Shown here: positions 43,057-51,475 of the stretch, in pieces
Layout of the letters: each line of letters opens with the position of its first letter
Position numbering within the stretch: position 1 is the first letter of the stretch
Notes under the pieces: generated by a model
Databases searched by the model: none
Told to the model about the DNA's origin: nothing
Seen by the model: the letters and a program-made list of their open reading frames with translations, nothing else
Position numbers and translations under genes: made by a program
NCBI RefSeq assembly: GCF_900100965.1
Contig: NZ_FMUJ01000006.1
Span: 62,001-126,000 of the forward strand
Direction of reading: 5' to 3'
DNA: 64,000 nucleotides
Origin: Variovorax sp. EL159
GTDB taxonomy: Bacteria; Pseudomonadota; Gammaproteobacteria; Burkholderiales; Burkholderiaceae_C

Positions 43057-44031
43057 CTAGTCCGCGTAGACGCCGGCCGCCTTGATGATGGGCGTCCACT
43101 TGGCGATTTCGTCGATCACGAACTTCTTGTGGCCTGCCGGTTCGATGCGGCCATCGGTCGCGACCACGGCACCCAGCAGCTCTTCGCGGTGAATGAAGTC
43201 CGGGTCTTTCAGCGCCACCTTCAGCGCATCGTTGAGCTTCTTCAACACCGGCGCGGGCGTGCCCTTGGGCGCGTACAGGCCGTGCCAGATCGTGACCTGG
43301 AAATTCTTCAGGCCCGCCTCGTCGAGCGTGGGCAGGTCTTTCAGCATCGGCAGCGCGAGCCGCTTGGGCGTGGTCACCGCGAAGGCCTTCACCTTGCCGG
43401 CCTGGATCTGCGGCGTGGTGTTGGTGGTCTGGTCGCACAGCAGGTCGATCTGGCCGCCGATCAGGTCAGTGATGGCCGGCGCCGTGCCCTTGTACGGAAC
43501 GGCCGTCATCTCGGTCTTGGTCGCGCTCTGGTACAGCAGCCCGCACAGGTGCGAGGCCGAACCCACGCCGGCATTGCCGATGTTGATCTTGCCCTTGTTG
43601 GCCGCGATCCAGCTCGTCAGTTCCTTGTAGTTGGCCGCGGGAATGCTGGGCTTGGAGATCAGCGTCATCGGCACGTCGTTGACGATGCCCAGGTATTCGA
43701 AATCGCTCTCGACCTTGAACGGCAGGTTGCGCACCAGGCTCGGCACGGTCGCCATCGCGATGTGGTTGAGCAGCAGCGTGTAGCCGTCGGGCGTGGCGCG
43801 CGCCACCTTGGCCGCGCCGATGGAGCTGCCCGCGCCGGGCACGTTGTCGATGATGACGGTGCCGCCGCCCAGCGGCTTGCGCAGTGCCTCGGCGAGGTCG
43901 CGCGCCACGCGGTCGGTGGGGCCGCCGGCCGCGAAGGGCACGACGATGGTCACGGACTTGCCGGCCGGAAAGTCTTGCGCGTGGGCGCCGGCAGCAAGGG
44001 CGATCGCCGCGAGGGCGAACAGTTTCTTCAT
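43057..44031 (-). CDS. Bug/TctC family periplasmic solute-binding protein
   Basis: A 324-residue periplasmic protein with a signal peptide (MKKLFALAAIALAAGAHA, then QDFPAGKSV). It has the Bug family core VPFAAGGPTDRVARDLAEAL, VPGAGSSIGAAKVARATPDG and MTAVPYKGTAPAITDLIGG. Bug proteins bind carboxylates and aromatic acids, often without a dedicated transporter next to them. It follows the esterase genes on the same strand, so the ligand may be an acid released from an ester. The start has a GGAGAC site. Stop 43057 converges on the GntR gene. Confidence 0.93.
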   Translation of the reverse strand: MKKLFALAAIALAAGAHAQDFPAGKSVTIVVPFAAGGPTDRVARDLAEALRKPLGGGTVIIDNVPGAGSSIGAAKVARATPDGYTLLLNHIAMATVPSLVRNLPFKVESDFEYLGIVNDVPMTLISKPSIPAANYKELTSWIAANKGKINIGNAGVGSASHLCGLLYQSATKTEMTAVPYKGTAPAITDLIGGQIDLLCDQTTNTTPQIQAGKVKAFAVTTPKRLALPMLKDLPTLDEAGLKNFQVTIWHGLYAPKGTPAPVLKKLNDALKVALKDPDFIHREELLGAVVATDGRIEPAGHKKFVIDEIAKWTPIIKAAGVYAD

Positions 44032-44066
44032 GGAGTCTCCGTCGGGTTGGGATAGATAAAGGGAAA

Positions 44067-45443
44067 TCAGGGCGCGCGCGAAGGCACGCGGCTTTCGAGC
44101 GCGGGCGCTTGCCACGCAGGCTGGATGCGGCAGCCGTTCTTGCCGTCGATGTCGTAGCGCGGCATCAATGCCTTGCAACGCTGCACGAGGCCTTCGGGCG
44201 TGGGCTTCTCGCCCTTGTCGATCCAGTCGAGCAGCGCGCCGAACAGCGCGGGATATTCCGAATCGCTCAGGTAGCTGTGCTCGTGCTCGTCGCTGAAGCT
44301 CTGCACCAGACGGTCGCCGGTGCCGGCCGCGTCGCGGATGCGGCGGTACGCGTTCTCGAGTTCGACGAACGCGGTCGGGTCGTCCATGGCATGCAGCCCG
44401 ACCGTGGGCAGCGAGGTGCGGCCGGTGGGCTGGCTGTCGGCCGCCAGTGCGCCCTTGGCCTGCGGGTCGGCCGCATAGCGCAGCACGCCGGCATTCAGCG
44501 CCGCATCGTCGGCCGAGCCCTGGTAGACCACGCCGATGTTGCCGAAGGGGTTGCGGCCGCCCAGGCGCTTTTGCACCAGGTCCTGGAACAACCATGTCGC
44601 CCACGACAGGTGGCCGACCAGCGAGCGCTCCGGAATCTTCACGACCGAGAGGATGGTCTTGAGCCGCGCCACCTGCTCAGGCGTGCGCTGCGCCGCCGGC
44701 AGGCCGACGCCGGTGCACGCCTTCACGCGCGCGGCGAGGTCGGCGCGCGTGAGCTTCGAATCCATCGGCAGGCCCATCCACAGCGGGTACTGCGGCTCAT
44801 CGGGCCTGGGGTGGTTGCGGCAGACGTACTGGTAGACCACGCGCAAGTCGAGTCGGAAGTCGTAGTTGTTGTTGCCCCCGCCGATCACGCCGCTCGTGAG
44901 CAGCAGGCCGTCGTAAGAGCTCTTCGGCATCGCTGCATCGCCCGCGGGTGCGTACAGCTCGGCCGCCTTGGCGGCCACGCCGCCGCCGTAGCTTTGTCCG
45001 TGCAGCAGCGTGCGATGCGGCTGGCCGAAGTGGCGCACGAAGATCTGGCGCAGGCGCTCGGTGTCTTCGGCCGCCATCGTCACGCCGTAGCCGCCGCGCC
45101 GGTAGGTCGAACCGGCCCAGGCGTAGCCCGCCTTCACGGTGACGGCCCAGCGCTTGAGGTCTTCCTCGCTGCGCGCCAGTTGGGGCGGGCCGGTCTCGGG
45201 GCCGCCGTGGGCGTGCATGACGAGCACGCGGTTCGCGTTCTTCGCCCATCCGCCCGGAATCGCGATCCAGTAAAGCGCACCGGTGCCGTCTTCACCCGTG
45301 TAGCAGCGCGCGGTGTCGGGCACCGGTGCCGGACAGGCGGCCGCCCTGGGTGCCATCGGCGCGGCTTTCACGGCCTGCGCGGACAGCAGCGGTGCCGCGC
45401 CGAGCAAGGCGAATGCGGCCAGGCGGGACAGTTGTTTTTTCAA
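44067..45443 (-). CDS. Exported alpha/beta hydrolase (esterase)
   Basis: A 458-residue protein with a signal peptide (cleavage near VKAA, about residue 28) and an alpha/beta hydrolase domain. The nucleophile elbow reads LLHGQSYGGGVA, with the catalytic Ser; a His in EHEHSYLSD near the C-terminal part is a candidate third residue. Relatives occur beside tannases. Its ATG overlaps the stop codon of the tannase gene (ATGA at 45440-45443), so both are co-translated. It probably acts on the same ester substrate or on the product. Confidence 0.82.
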   Translation of the reverse strand: MKKQLSRLAAFALLGAAPLLSAQAVKAAPMAPRAAACPAPVPDTARCYTGEDGTGALYWIAIPGGWAKNANRVLVMHAHGGPETGPPQLARSEEDLKRWAVTVKAGYAWAGSTYRRGGYGVTMAAEDTERLRQIFVRHFGQPHRTLLHGQSYGGGVAAKAAELYAPAGDAAMPKSSYDGLLLTSGVIGGGNNNYDFRLDLRVVYQYVCRNHPRPDEPQYPLWMGLPMDSKLTRADLAARVKACTGVGLPAAQRTPEQVARLKTILSVVKIPERSLVGHLSWATWLFQDLVQKRLGGRNPFGNIGVVYQGSADDAALNAGVLRYAADPQAKGALAADSQPTGRTSLPTVGLHAMDDPTAFVELENAYRRIRDAAGTGDRLVQSFSDEHEHSYLSDSEYPALFGALLDWIDKGEKPTPEGLVQRCKALMPRYDIDGKNGCRIQPAWQAPALESRVPSRAP

Positions 45444-48214
45444 TGGCGTACTCCGAGTTCCAGCGCCGCATTCGATCCCTGGGCGGAAACGAATGCCAGG
45501 ACGCCGCTGTTGAAGATGAAATTGCCGGGCCGGCCCGCATCGGCCTGCGCCACGCCGGGCACCGGCGCGTCGTAGCTCAGGGCCGCGGCCGCGCCACCGA
45601 GATTGAACCCGCTGCCCGTCACGGTCGCATCATGGTTCTCCCCCTTCACGCTCAGCATCGCGTAGCTCCCATCGGCCGCGCCAGACGCAAGGCTCTGCGC
45701 CCGCGCAAGAACACGCAGGCCCACGCTGGTGGCCGATTCGCGCACCAGGTGCAGCGGCACCGTGGCACCGTTGACCAGCCCGACCACCATCGAGCCGCTG
45801 AGCGTGCCGCCGCTCGTGGCGGCCGGGTCGCCCGGCGGTGTGGTGAAGACGTCGAACGCGCCATGGCTCGCGTTGTAGGCGATGTAGCCCTTCTCTGTGC
45901 CGGCGCAGTTGGCAACGTAGAGCATGAAGCTCTTCGACGTCGTGTCGCGGCAGTACTGGAAGCTGCCTTCGGCGCGCAGCTTCATCGCCGCGCCGTAGGC
46001 AGAGACACCGTCCTTGTCCTGCACCACGCCCGCCGCGTTGAAGGTGGCGGCGATGGCCTTGAAGTCGCTGGCGCCCGTGCTGTCGTAGGTGTTCTGAAAG
46101 GCCAGCAGCGGCGCGAAGCCACCGCCCGCTGGCGCATCCACGCCGCCCGACAGCACACCGCCAGCCCCGAAACTGAAGACCGGGCCGTTGGTACCGCTCG
46201 AATAGCTGCAACTGCCCTGCGACACCAGCGTGCCGTTGCGCTGGATGCCGGTGCGGCCCTGCGCGCTCGCGTCGATGGTCACGGTGTAGGCCATGGTGGC
46301 CGGGTTGACCTGCACGCGCAGTTCTTCACCGAAGCTGTTGCCGCCCTTGTAGGTGGCGACGGACGCGGGCAGGTTCGGGCAGGCCAGCGGGTCGCCCACC
46401 TCGGTCACGCAGCTGTAGTTGACGGCCGCATCGAGGCTGCCGCTGCCGCGGTACTTGGGCCACGACGGAAACAGGCACAGCGGCCGCGTGCGGCCGTAGG
46501 TGCCGGCCACCGCATCCACGGCCACGCCGGTGGCGGGCGCCAGCCCGGCCTCGACCCAACCTTCGAGCGCGGCGAGCGAATCCCAGTTGGGAATGAAGCT
46601 GCCCGTGCCGTGGCCCATGCCGGGCACGGTGTAGAAGCGCACGCTCTGGTCGACGGCCGCCTGGCCCACGGTGGCAATGAGCTGCTTGTAGTAGTCGATG
46701 GTCGAGTTCGGGCTGATCACTTCGTCGGCCAGGCCGTGCAGCATGATGAGCCGGCCGCCGTGCGCGAAGAACGGCGCCAGGTTCGGGTTGGTCGCGTCGG
46801 TGAGATTCGATACCTCGGTCACCCGCGCGGCATAGCTGCCGGGGTTCTGCGGATCGAAGGTCAGCGTGTCGAACGTTGCGATGCGCGTGACGAAGTACTT
46901 CACCCACTGGTCGCCGGTGACGTACATGTTGGCGTCGGTCGAGGTGGCCGGGTTGTTCGGCACCTTCGACGAGCCGAGGTTGCGCGTGGTGAAGGGCCCC
47001 GCCACCAGCGCACCTTCGAGCAGGTTGTAGCCGCCCGCACGCTTGACGCCATTGGCCAGCGAATAGGTCGTGAAGTCGAGCGGCGACTCGATGGCCTGCA
47101 CGGTGGCGATCTGCGCGTCCGACAGGCAGGTGCTGCCCGTGTCCGCGCCGCCGGGGCAGCGCAGCGAAGCCAGTATCTGCGTGTTCAGCTGCCTGCAGCT
47201 TTCGACGTTGCTCACGATGTTGTCGACCGCGCCGTCGAGCTTGTCGCAGGCCTGCATCGCGGCCTTCTGCACCATCAGCGTCTTGGCCACGCTCATCCAG
47301 CCGGCACCGCCGTTGTTGTACAGCGCGCGGCCCACCGCCACGTTCGACAGCCGCGTGCCGGTGTAGTTGAGCGCGGGCTCGTTGGCGATCACGCCGTCGT
47401 AGTCCAGCGGCCAGCGCTGGATGTAGCTGAGCGCATCGCGCCCACCGGTCGAGGTGCCGAGGAAGTAGGCGTGCTTCGGCGCGACGCCGTAGCGCGCGAG
47501 CACCAGTGCCTGCGCCACGTCGCGCGTCTTCTTGAGCGACTGGCCGCCGTAGTTCGCGAGCTGTTCGTCGTTGGCCGCGAAGCGCCCGTCGGTGATGCTG
47601 CTCGACTGGTGGCCCGAGTCGTCGCCATAGGTGGCGTAGCCGAGCGCCAGCGGCGCGGGCTTGCCCGCCGGGCCGAAGCGGATGACCTCGGTGCCGTCGA
47701 TGAGCACGCCGTCGAAGCCGCCACCGCCGAAGTGGATGGTCTTCTGGTTCCACTTCTCGGGCAGGTTGACCGCGAAGTTGATCGCGCCCGCGCTCGCATC
47801 GACGGGCTGGATGGTGCCGCGCACGCGGCAGTAGTCGCCCAGCACGTTGCCGGCATCGCCCGCCGCCACCGGCGTGGCGCTGGTGACGGTGGCACCCTGC
47901 GTGGGCAGGCTGATCAGCGCGGCGGGCAGGCTCTTGCCGGCCAGGTCCGCGCACGACAGCAACGGCTGCACGGGCGGCGGCGGGTTGCCGGGTGGGTTGT
48001 CGGGCGGATTGCCCGGCGGGTTGGCAGGCGGGTCGGCGGGTGGGTTGTTGCCGCTCGCGGGAGGGTTCGCGGGCAGGCTCGGGAAGAAGCCCGAGCCCCC
48101 TCCTCCCCCACCACCGCAGGCGGCGAGCACGAGCGAAATACCGATCGCCGGGCCGAACGAACGGCACGCACGAAGGGCGCGATGAATCATCGATGCGGGG
48201 CGCGGTGAGCGCAT
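45440..48214 (-). CDS. Tannase/feruloyl esterase family lipoprotein with C-terminal extension
   Basis: A 924-residue lipoprotein. Lipobox LAAC (Cys33) is followed by a Gly run and a proline-rich linker (NPPG/NPPD repeats, residues 49-82), then a tannase domain with nucleophile elbow GTSTGGRD (Ser255), an Asp in GLADEVISP and His in GMGHGTGSF. Tannase-family enzymes release gallate, ferulate or terephthalate-type acids. Typical members end near 600 residues; here about 300 more follow, a beta-rich region with no recognised family. The start at 48214 has a GGAGAC site. It is divergent from a LysR gene that probably controls it. Confidence 0.88.
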   Translation of the reverse strand: MRSPRPASMIHRALRACRSFGPAIGISLVLAACGGGGGGGSGFFPSLPANPPASGNNPPADPPANPPGNPPDNPPGNPPPPVQPLLSCADLAGKSLPAALISLPTQGATVTSATPVAAGDAGNVLGDYCRVRGTIQPVDASAGAINFAVNLPEKWNQKTIHFGGGGFDGVLIDGTEVIRFGPAGKPAPLALGYATYGDDSGHQSSSITDGRFAANDEQLANYGGQSLKKTRDVAQALVLARYGVAPKHAYFLGTSTGGRDALSYIQRWPLDYDGVIANEPALNYTGTRLSNVAVGRALYNNGGAGWMSVAKTLMVQKAAMQACDKLDGAVDNIVSNVESCRQLNTQILASLRCPGGADTGSTCLSDAQIATVQAIESPLDFTTYSLANGVKRAGGYNLLEGALVAGPFTTRNLGSSKVPNNPATSTDANMYVTGDQWVKYFVTRIATFDTLTFDPQNPGSYAARVTEVSNLTDATNPNLAPFFAHGGRLIMLHGLADEVISPNSTIDYYKQLIATVGQAAVDQSVRFYTVPGMGHGTGSFIPNWDSLAALEGWVEAGLAPATGVAVDAVAGTYGRTRPLCLFPSWPKYRGSGSLDAAVNYSCVTEVGDPLACPNLPASVATYKGGNSFGEELRVQVNPATMAYTVTIDASAQGRTGIQRNGTLVSQGSCSYSSGTNGPVFSFGAGGVLSGGVDAPAGGGFAPLLAFQNTYDSTGASDFKAIAATFNAAGVVQDKDGVSAYGAAMKLRAEGSFQYCRDTTSKSFMLYVANCAGTEKGYIAYNASHGAFDVFTTPPGDPAATSGGTLSGSMVVGLVNGATVPLHLVRESATSVGLRVLARAQSLASGAADGSYAMLSVKGENHDATVTGSGFNLGGAAAALSYDAPVPGVAQADAGRPGNFIFNSGVLAFVSAQGSNAALELGVRH
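47978..48050 (-). repeat. Short tandem repeat coding for a proline-rich linker
   Basis: Imperfect 12-bp units of the type GGCGGGTTGCCC (plus strand) code for the NPPG/NPPD/NPPA linker of the tannase lipoprotein. Such units expand or shrink by slippage and set the distance of the enzyme from the membrane. Confidence 0.7.
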
Positions 48215-48333
48215 GGTCTTGTCTCCGGCATGCAGCCTCGCTGGGCTGCTTTTTGAATGGGCGGCCGGACGATAGATTCACGAGTGACTTCGGGTCAAAT
48301 AAAATAAAGAGGCACTCTCGATATGAAAAACAT

Positions 48334-49257
48334 ATGGACATCCGGGCACTGAGGTACTTCGTGGCCGTCGCGGGCACCGGCCACATGACGCGCGCCGCCG
48401 AGCAACTGGGCATTCAGCAGCCACCGCTGAGCCAGCAGATCAAGGCACTCGAACGCGAGCTGGGCGTGCTGCTGTTCAAGCGCCATCCGCGTGGCGTGGC
48501 GCTCACCGATGCGGGCCGGCTGTTCCAGGTCGAGGCGCTGCGCATGCTGCAGGACATGGACGCCATGAAGCAGCGCATGGCGCGCGTGGCCAACGGGCAG
48601 GCCGGCACGCTCGCGGTCGGCTTCACCAGTTCGGCGGCCGCGCACCGCTTCATGCCCGAGGCACTGCGCGCCTTTCGCCGCGCGCACCCCGACGTGGAAC
48701 TGCAACTGCGCGAAGACAACGCGGCCGAGGTGACCGAGGCACTGGCCGCGGGCCGGCTGCACTGCGGCCTGCTGCGCGTGCCGGTGGCGCGCCCCGAGGG
48801 CTTGCTGTTCGAAACGCTGCTGCGCGAGCCCGTGCTGGTCGCGATGCCGAGCGACCATCGCTTCGCCGTGGCGGCCGGCAAGAAGTCTTCGCGGCCGTTG
48901 CCGCTGTCGAAGCTGTGCGAGGAAGGCATCATCCTCGTGCGCCGTCCGGGCGCGCCCGGCCTCTATGCCGAGCTGCTCGCGCTGTGCCATGCCAAGGGCC
49001 TGCGCCCGCGCGTGGTGGCCGAAGTCGATCGCATGATGACCAACCTGAACCTCGTGGCGGCAGGCGTCGGCCTGTCGGTGGTGCCGGCCTCGATGACCGG
49101 CGTGCACGCGCACGCCATCGCCTACACGCGGCTGGCCGATGGCGGCCAGCTCGACGCGCCGCTCACGCTGGTGTCGCGCACCGAAGAAGACAACCTGCCC
49201 GCGCAGCATTTCGCGGCGCTGCTGCGCAAGCTCGCGGCCAAGAATCCGGGGTCATGA
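48334..49257 (+). CDS. LysR family transcriptional regulator
   Basis: A 307-residue LysR-type regulator with HTH at about residues 1-60 (DIRALRYFVAVAGTGHMTRA, IQQPPLSQQIKALERELG) and a BenM/CatM-like substrate-binding domain. Regulators of this subgroup usually respond to aromatic acids. It is divergent from the tannase gene, and its stop overlaps the start of a Bug gene (ATGA), so it is made together with that binding protein. Confidence 0.92.
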   Translation: MDIRALRYFVAVAGTGHMTRAAEQLGIQQPPLSQQIKALERELGVLLFKRHPRGVALTDAGRLFQVEALRMLQDMDAMKQRMARVANGQAGTLAVGFTSSAAAHRFMPEALRAFRRAHPDVELQLREDNAAEVTEALAAGRLHCGLLRVPVARPEGLLFETLLREPVLVAMPSDHRFAVAAGKKSSRPLPLSKLCEEGIILVRRPGAPGLYAELLALCHAKGLRPRVVAEVDRMMTNLNLVAAGVGLSVVPASMTGVHAHAIAYTRLADGGQLDAPLTLVSRTEEDNLPAQHFAALLRKLAAKNPGS

Positions 49258-50255
49258 CCGTGCCACCGCTGCAACGCCGCCACTTCATGCGCCGCGTGGG
49301 CACCGGGCTCGCGGCCGTGTGTGCGCTGACGCGCCTGTCGTACGCAGCGTCGCCGCCGTGGCCGCATCGCCCGGTGCGGCTGATCGTGGTCTACCCGCCC
49401 GGCGGCGTGAGCGACGGCATGGCGCGCGTGCTGGCCGATCCGCTCTCGCAGTCGCTCGGCGTGCCGGTGCTGATCGAGAACCGCCCCGGCGCCGGCGGCA
49501 GCCTCGGCATGGATGCGCTCGCGCGTGCCACGCCCGATGGCTGCACGCTGGCCTTTTCAGCCATCAGCCCGCTCACGCTGCACCCGCTGATCGCGCGTGT
49601 GCCGTATGACCCGCTGCGCGCCTTCGCACCCGTGGCCAGCGTGATGCGCACGCCGGTGCTGGTGGTGGGTACGCAGGCCTTCACCGGTCGCGGCTTCGGC
49701 GAGCTGATCGCGCAGGCGCGCGGCCGGCCCGGCGCGGTGCGCTGGGCCACGTCGGGCGTGGCGACCATCGGCCACATGGTGCTTGCGCAGGTGCGCAGGC
49801 AAAGCCGCACCGACATCACGCACATCCCCTACCAGGGCGGCGGTCCGCAGCTCAACGATGCGCTCGGCGGGCAGTTCGAGGTGCTGTCGACCAACGTCGC
49901 GGCGCAGCAGCTGCAGTACATCGAGGGCGGGCGCTTCCAGGCACTGGCGGTCGGCGCGCCCGCGCGCATCGAGGCGCTGCCCGCGGTGCCGACACTGGCG
50001 GAACTCGGTTTTGAAAAAGCGAATCGCGACTCGCTGTTCGGCATCTTCGCGCCGGCCCACACGCCCACATCGGTGGTGCAGCGCCTGAACATCGAGATCA
50101 ACCGCGTGCTGCGCGGCGACGCCGTGCTCGCGCGTTTGCGCGGCGCCTACAACCTGCCGGCCGGCGGCGGCATCGAAGACTTCGCGCACGAGATCACGCT
50201 CGACCGGCGACGCAACCGCGAGCTGGTGTCGGGAGACCGCTCGCAGTTCGACTAG
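49254..50255 (+). CDS. Bug/TctC family periplasmic solute-binding protein
   Basis: A 333-residue Bug protein. The signal peptide carries a twin arginine (RRHFMRRVGTGLAAV), so export may be by Tat or Sec. The core has VYPPGGVSDGMARVLAD, RPGAGGSLGMDALARATPDG and HIPYQGGGPQLNDALGG. It overlaps the LysR gene by ATGA. With the tannase operon on the other side of the regulator it probably binds an aromatic acid; this is inferred from context. Confidence 0.92.
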   Translation: MTVPPLQRRHFMRRVGTGLAAVCALTRLSYAASPPWPHRPVRLIVVYPPGGVSDGMARVLADPLSQSLGVPVLIENRPGAGGSLGMDALARATPDGCTLAFSAISPLTLHPLIARVPYDPLRAFAPVASVMRTPVLVVGTQAFTGRGFGELIAQARGRPGAVRWATSGVATIGHMVLAQVRRQSRTDITHIPYQGGGPQLNDALGGQFEVLSTNVAAQQLQYIEGGRFQALAVGAPARIEALPAVPTLAELGFEKANRDSLFGIFAPAHTPTSVVQRLNIEINRVLRGDAVLARLRGAYNLPAGGGIEDFAHEITLDRRRNRELVSGDRSQFD

Positions 50256-50270
50256 GGCCTGCCTGGCCGG

Positions 50271-50834
50271 TCAGTTGCCTGCCGTCCAGAGGCGCGGGTA
50301 GTCCTTCACGAAGCCGTCGGGCGTGACGCCCAGCACCGCCGCGTAGTCGAAGCGCTTCGCCTCGTAGGCGTACTCGCTCTCGCTGCGCCGCTCGTAGCGT
50401 TGCATGAGTTCGCTCAGCACGCCGCCGCCGTCCAGGTCGACCCATGCCGCCGGCGCATCGGCGCTCTCGCCTTTCGCAAGATTGAGCCGGCGCAACTGCA
50501 GCAGGTTGGTGGCGGGCGTGAAGCCCAGGTCGAGATCGACGCAGTGCGACATGTCGGACACCGCTTCGTCATTGAGCTTCCAGTGGCCGCGCGCATCGCG
50601 GGTGATCGACAGGTCGATGGCCGAGTCGCCGAGCCAGCCGCGCACGGTGCCCCATTGGGTGTGCCAGAGCAGGTCGCAGCGCACGCGGTAGTGCAGCTGG
50701 CCGATGCGGCCGTCTTCCATTCGGAACACGGCACCGCCATCGAGTTGCCAGGCCGAGGCATTGCGTTCGAGGCGGCAGGCGTCGTGGCCCGGTGCATCGA
50801 GCCTGCGCCAGAGAATGGAGGCGACGGTTTGCAT
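50271..50834 (-). CDS. DUF1089 (putative glycolipid-binding) protein
   Basis: A 187-residue protein of the family called putative glycolipid-binding (PF06475). The pattern WRRLDAPGHDACRLE, HYRVRCDLLWHTQW and CVDLDLGFTPATNLLQLRR is typical. The function is unproven. The ATG at 50834 fits the family; a frame from 50870 adds 12 unlikely residues. It converges on the Bug gene with a 15-bp gap and is divergent from the TRAP transporter genes. Confidence 0.85.
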   Translation of the reverse strand: MQTVASILWRRLDAPGHDACRLERNASAWQLDGGAVFRMEDGRIGQLHYRVRCDLLWHTQWGTVRGWLGDSAIDLSITRDARGHWKLNDEAVSDMSHCVDLDLGFTPATNLLQLRRLNLAKGESADAPAAWVDLDGGGVLSELMQRYERRSESEYAYEAKRFDYAAVLGVTPDGFVKDYPRLWTAGN

Positions 50835-50929
50835 GGCGCGGATGATGGACCGGCGTGCTGCGGTGCGCAAGCCTTGCCCCTTCGTCTTCGCAGGTGGCAG
50901 TCAGGTTCGGGCGCTAGCGTCGGCGGCGC

Positions 50930-51469
50930 ATGTTGCCGCCCACCCACACCGAGCCGAGCGATCCGCGCGAAGCGCCTCCCCCACGGCCCGCGCCGCCCGC
51001 GCCCCGCGTGCTCGACCTGATCGACCGCGCCGCGATGCCGCTCGCCCTTGCCATCGCGGTGCTGCTCTTCCTGCAATGGCCGCTGCGCGACCTCGCGGGC
51101 TCTGGCAACGGCCCGACGCAGGCGAACGATCTTGCACAGTGGCTGTTCGCGCTTTATGTGGCGGTGGCGTTGCGGCATGCGGGACGGCGCGGGGCGCACC
51201 TCGTGGCCCGGCCCGACCTGGCCGCCGACACCACCGGCCGCTTCGCGCGGCTGCGCCGCATCGGCGCGGCGCTGTGCGTGCTGCCGTGGGCGCTGTTCCT
51301 GATCGTGACGGCCACCGTGCCGGTGGTGCGCGCGGTGATGGCGATGGAGCTGTTCCCCGACACCTTCAACCCCGGCTATTTCATGATCAAGGTCGCGCTG
51401 CTGCTGCTCGCCTTGCTGCTGGCGGTGCAGAGCGCGCTCAACCTCTGGCACGAACGCAGGCCCGCGTAA
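50930..51469 (+). CDS. TRAP transporter small membrane subunit (DctQ-like)
   Basis: A 179-residue protein with a proline-rich N-terminus and four membrane helices, the form of DctQ. It precedes the large subunit by 6 bp. DctQ is the weakly conserved partner, so the call leans on the neighbour. No DctP-type binding protein gene is adjacent. Confidence 0.75.
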   Translation: MLPPTHTEPSDPREAPPPRPAPPAPRVLDLIDRAAMPLALAIAVLLFLQWPLRDLAGSGNGPTQANDLAQWLFALYVAVALRHAGRRGAHLVARPDLAADTTGRFARLRRIGAALCVLPWALFLIVTATVPVVRAVMAMELFPDTFNPGYFMIKVALLLLALLLAVQSALNLWHERRPA

Positions 51470-51475
51470 GCACAG

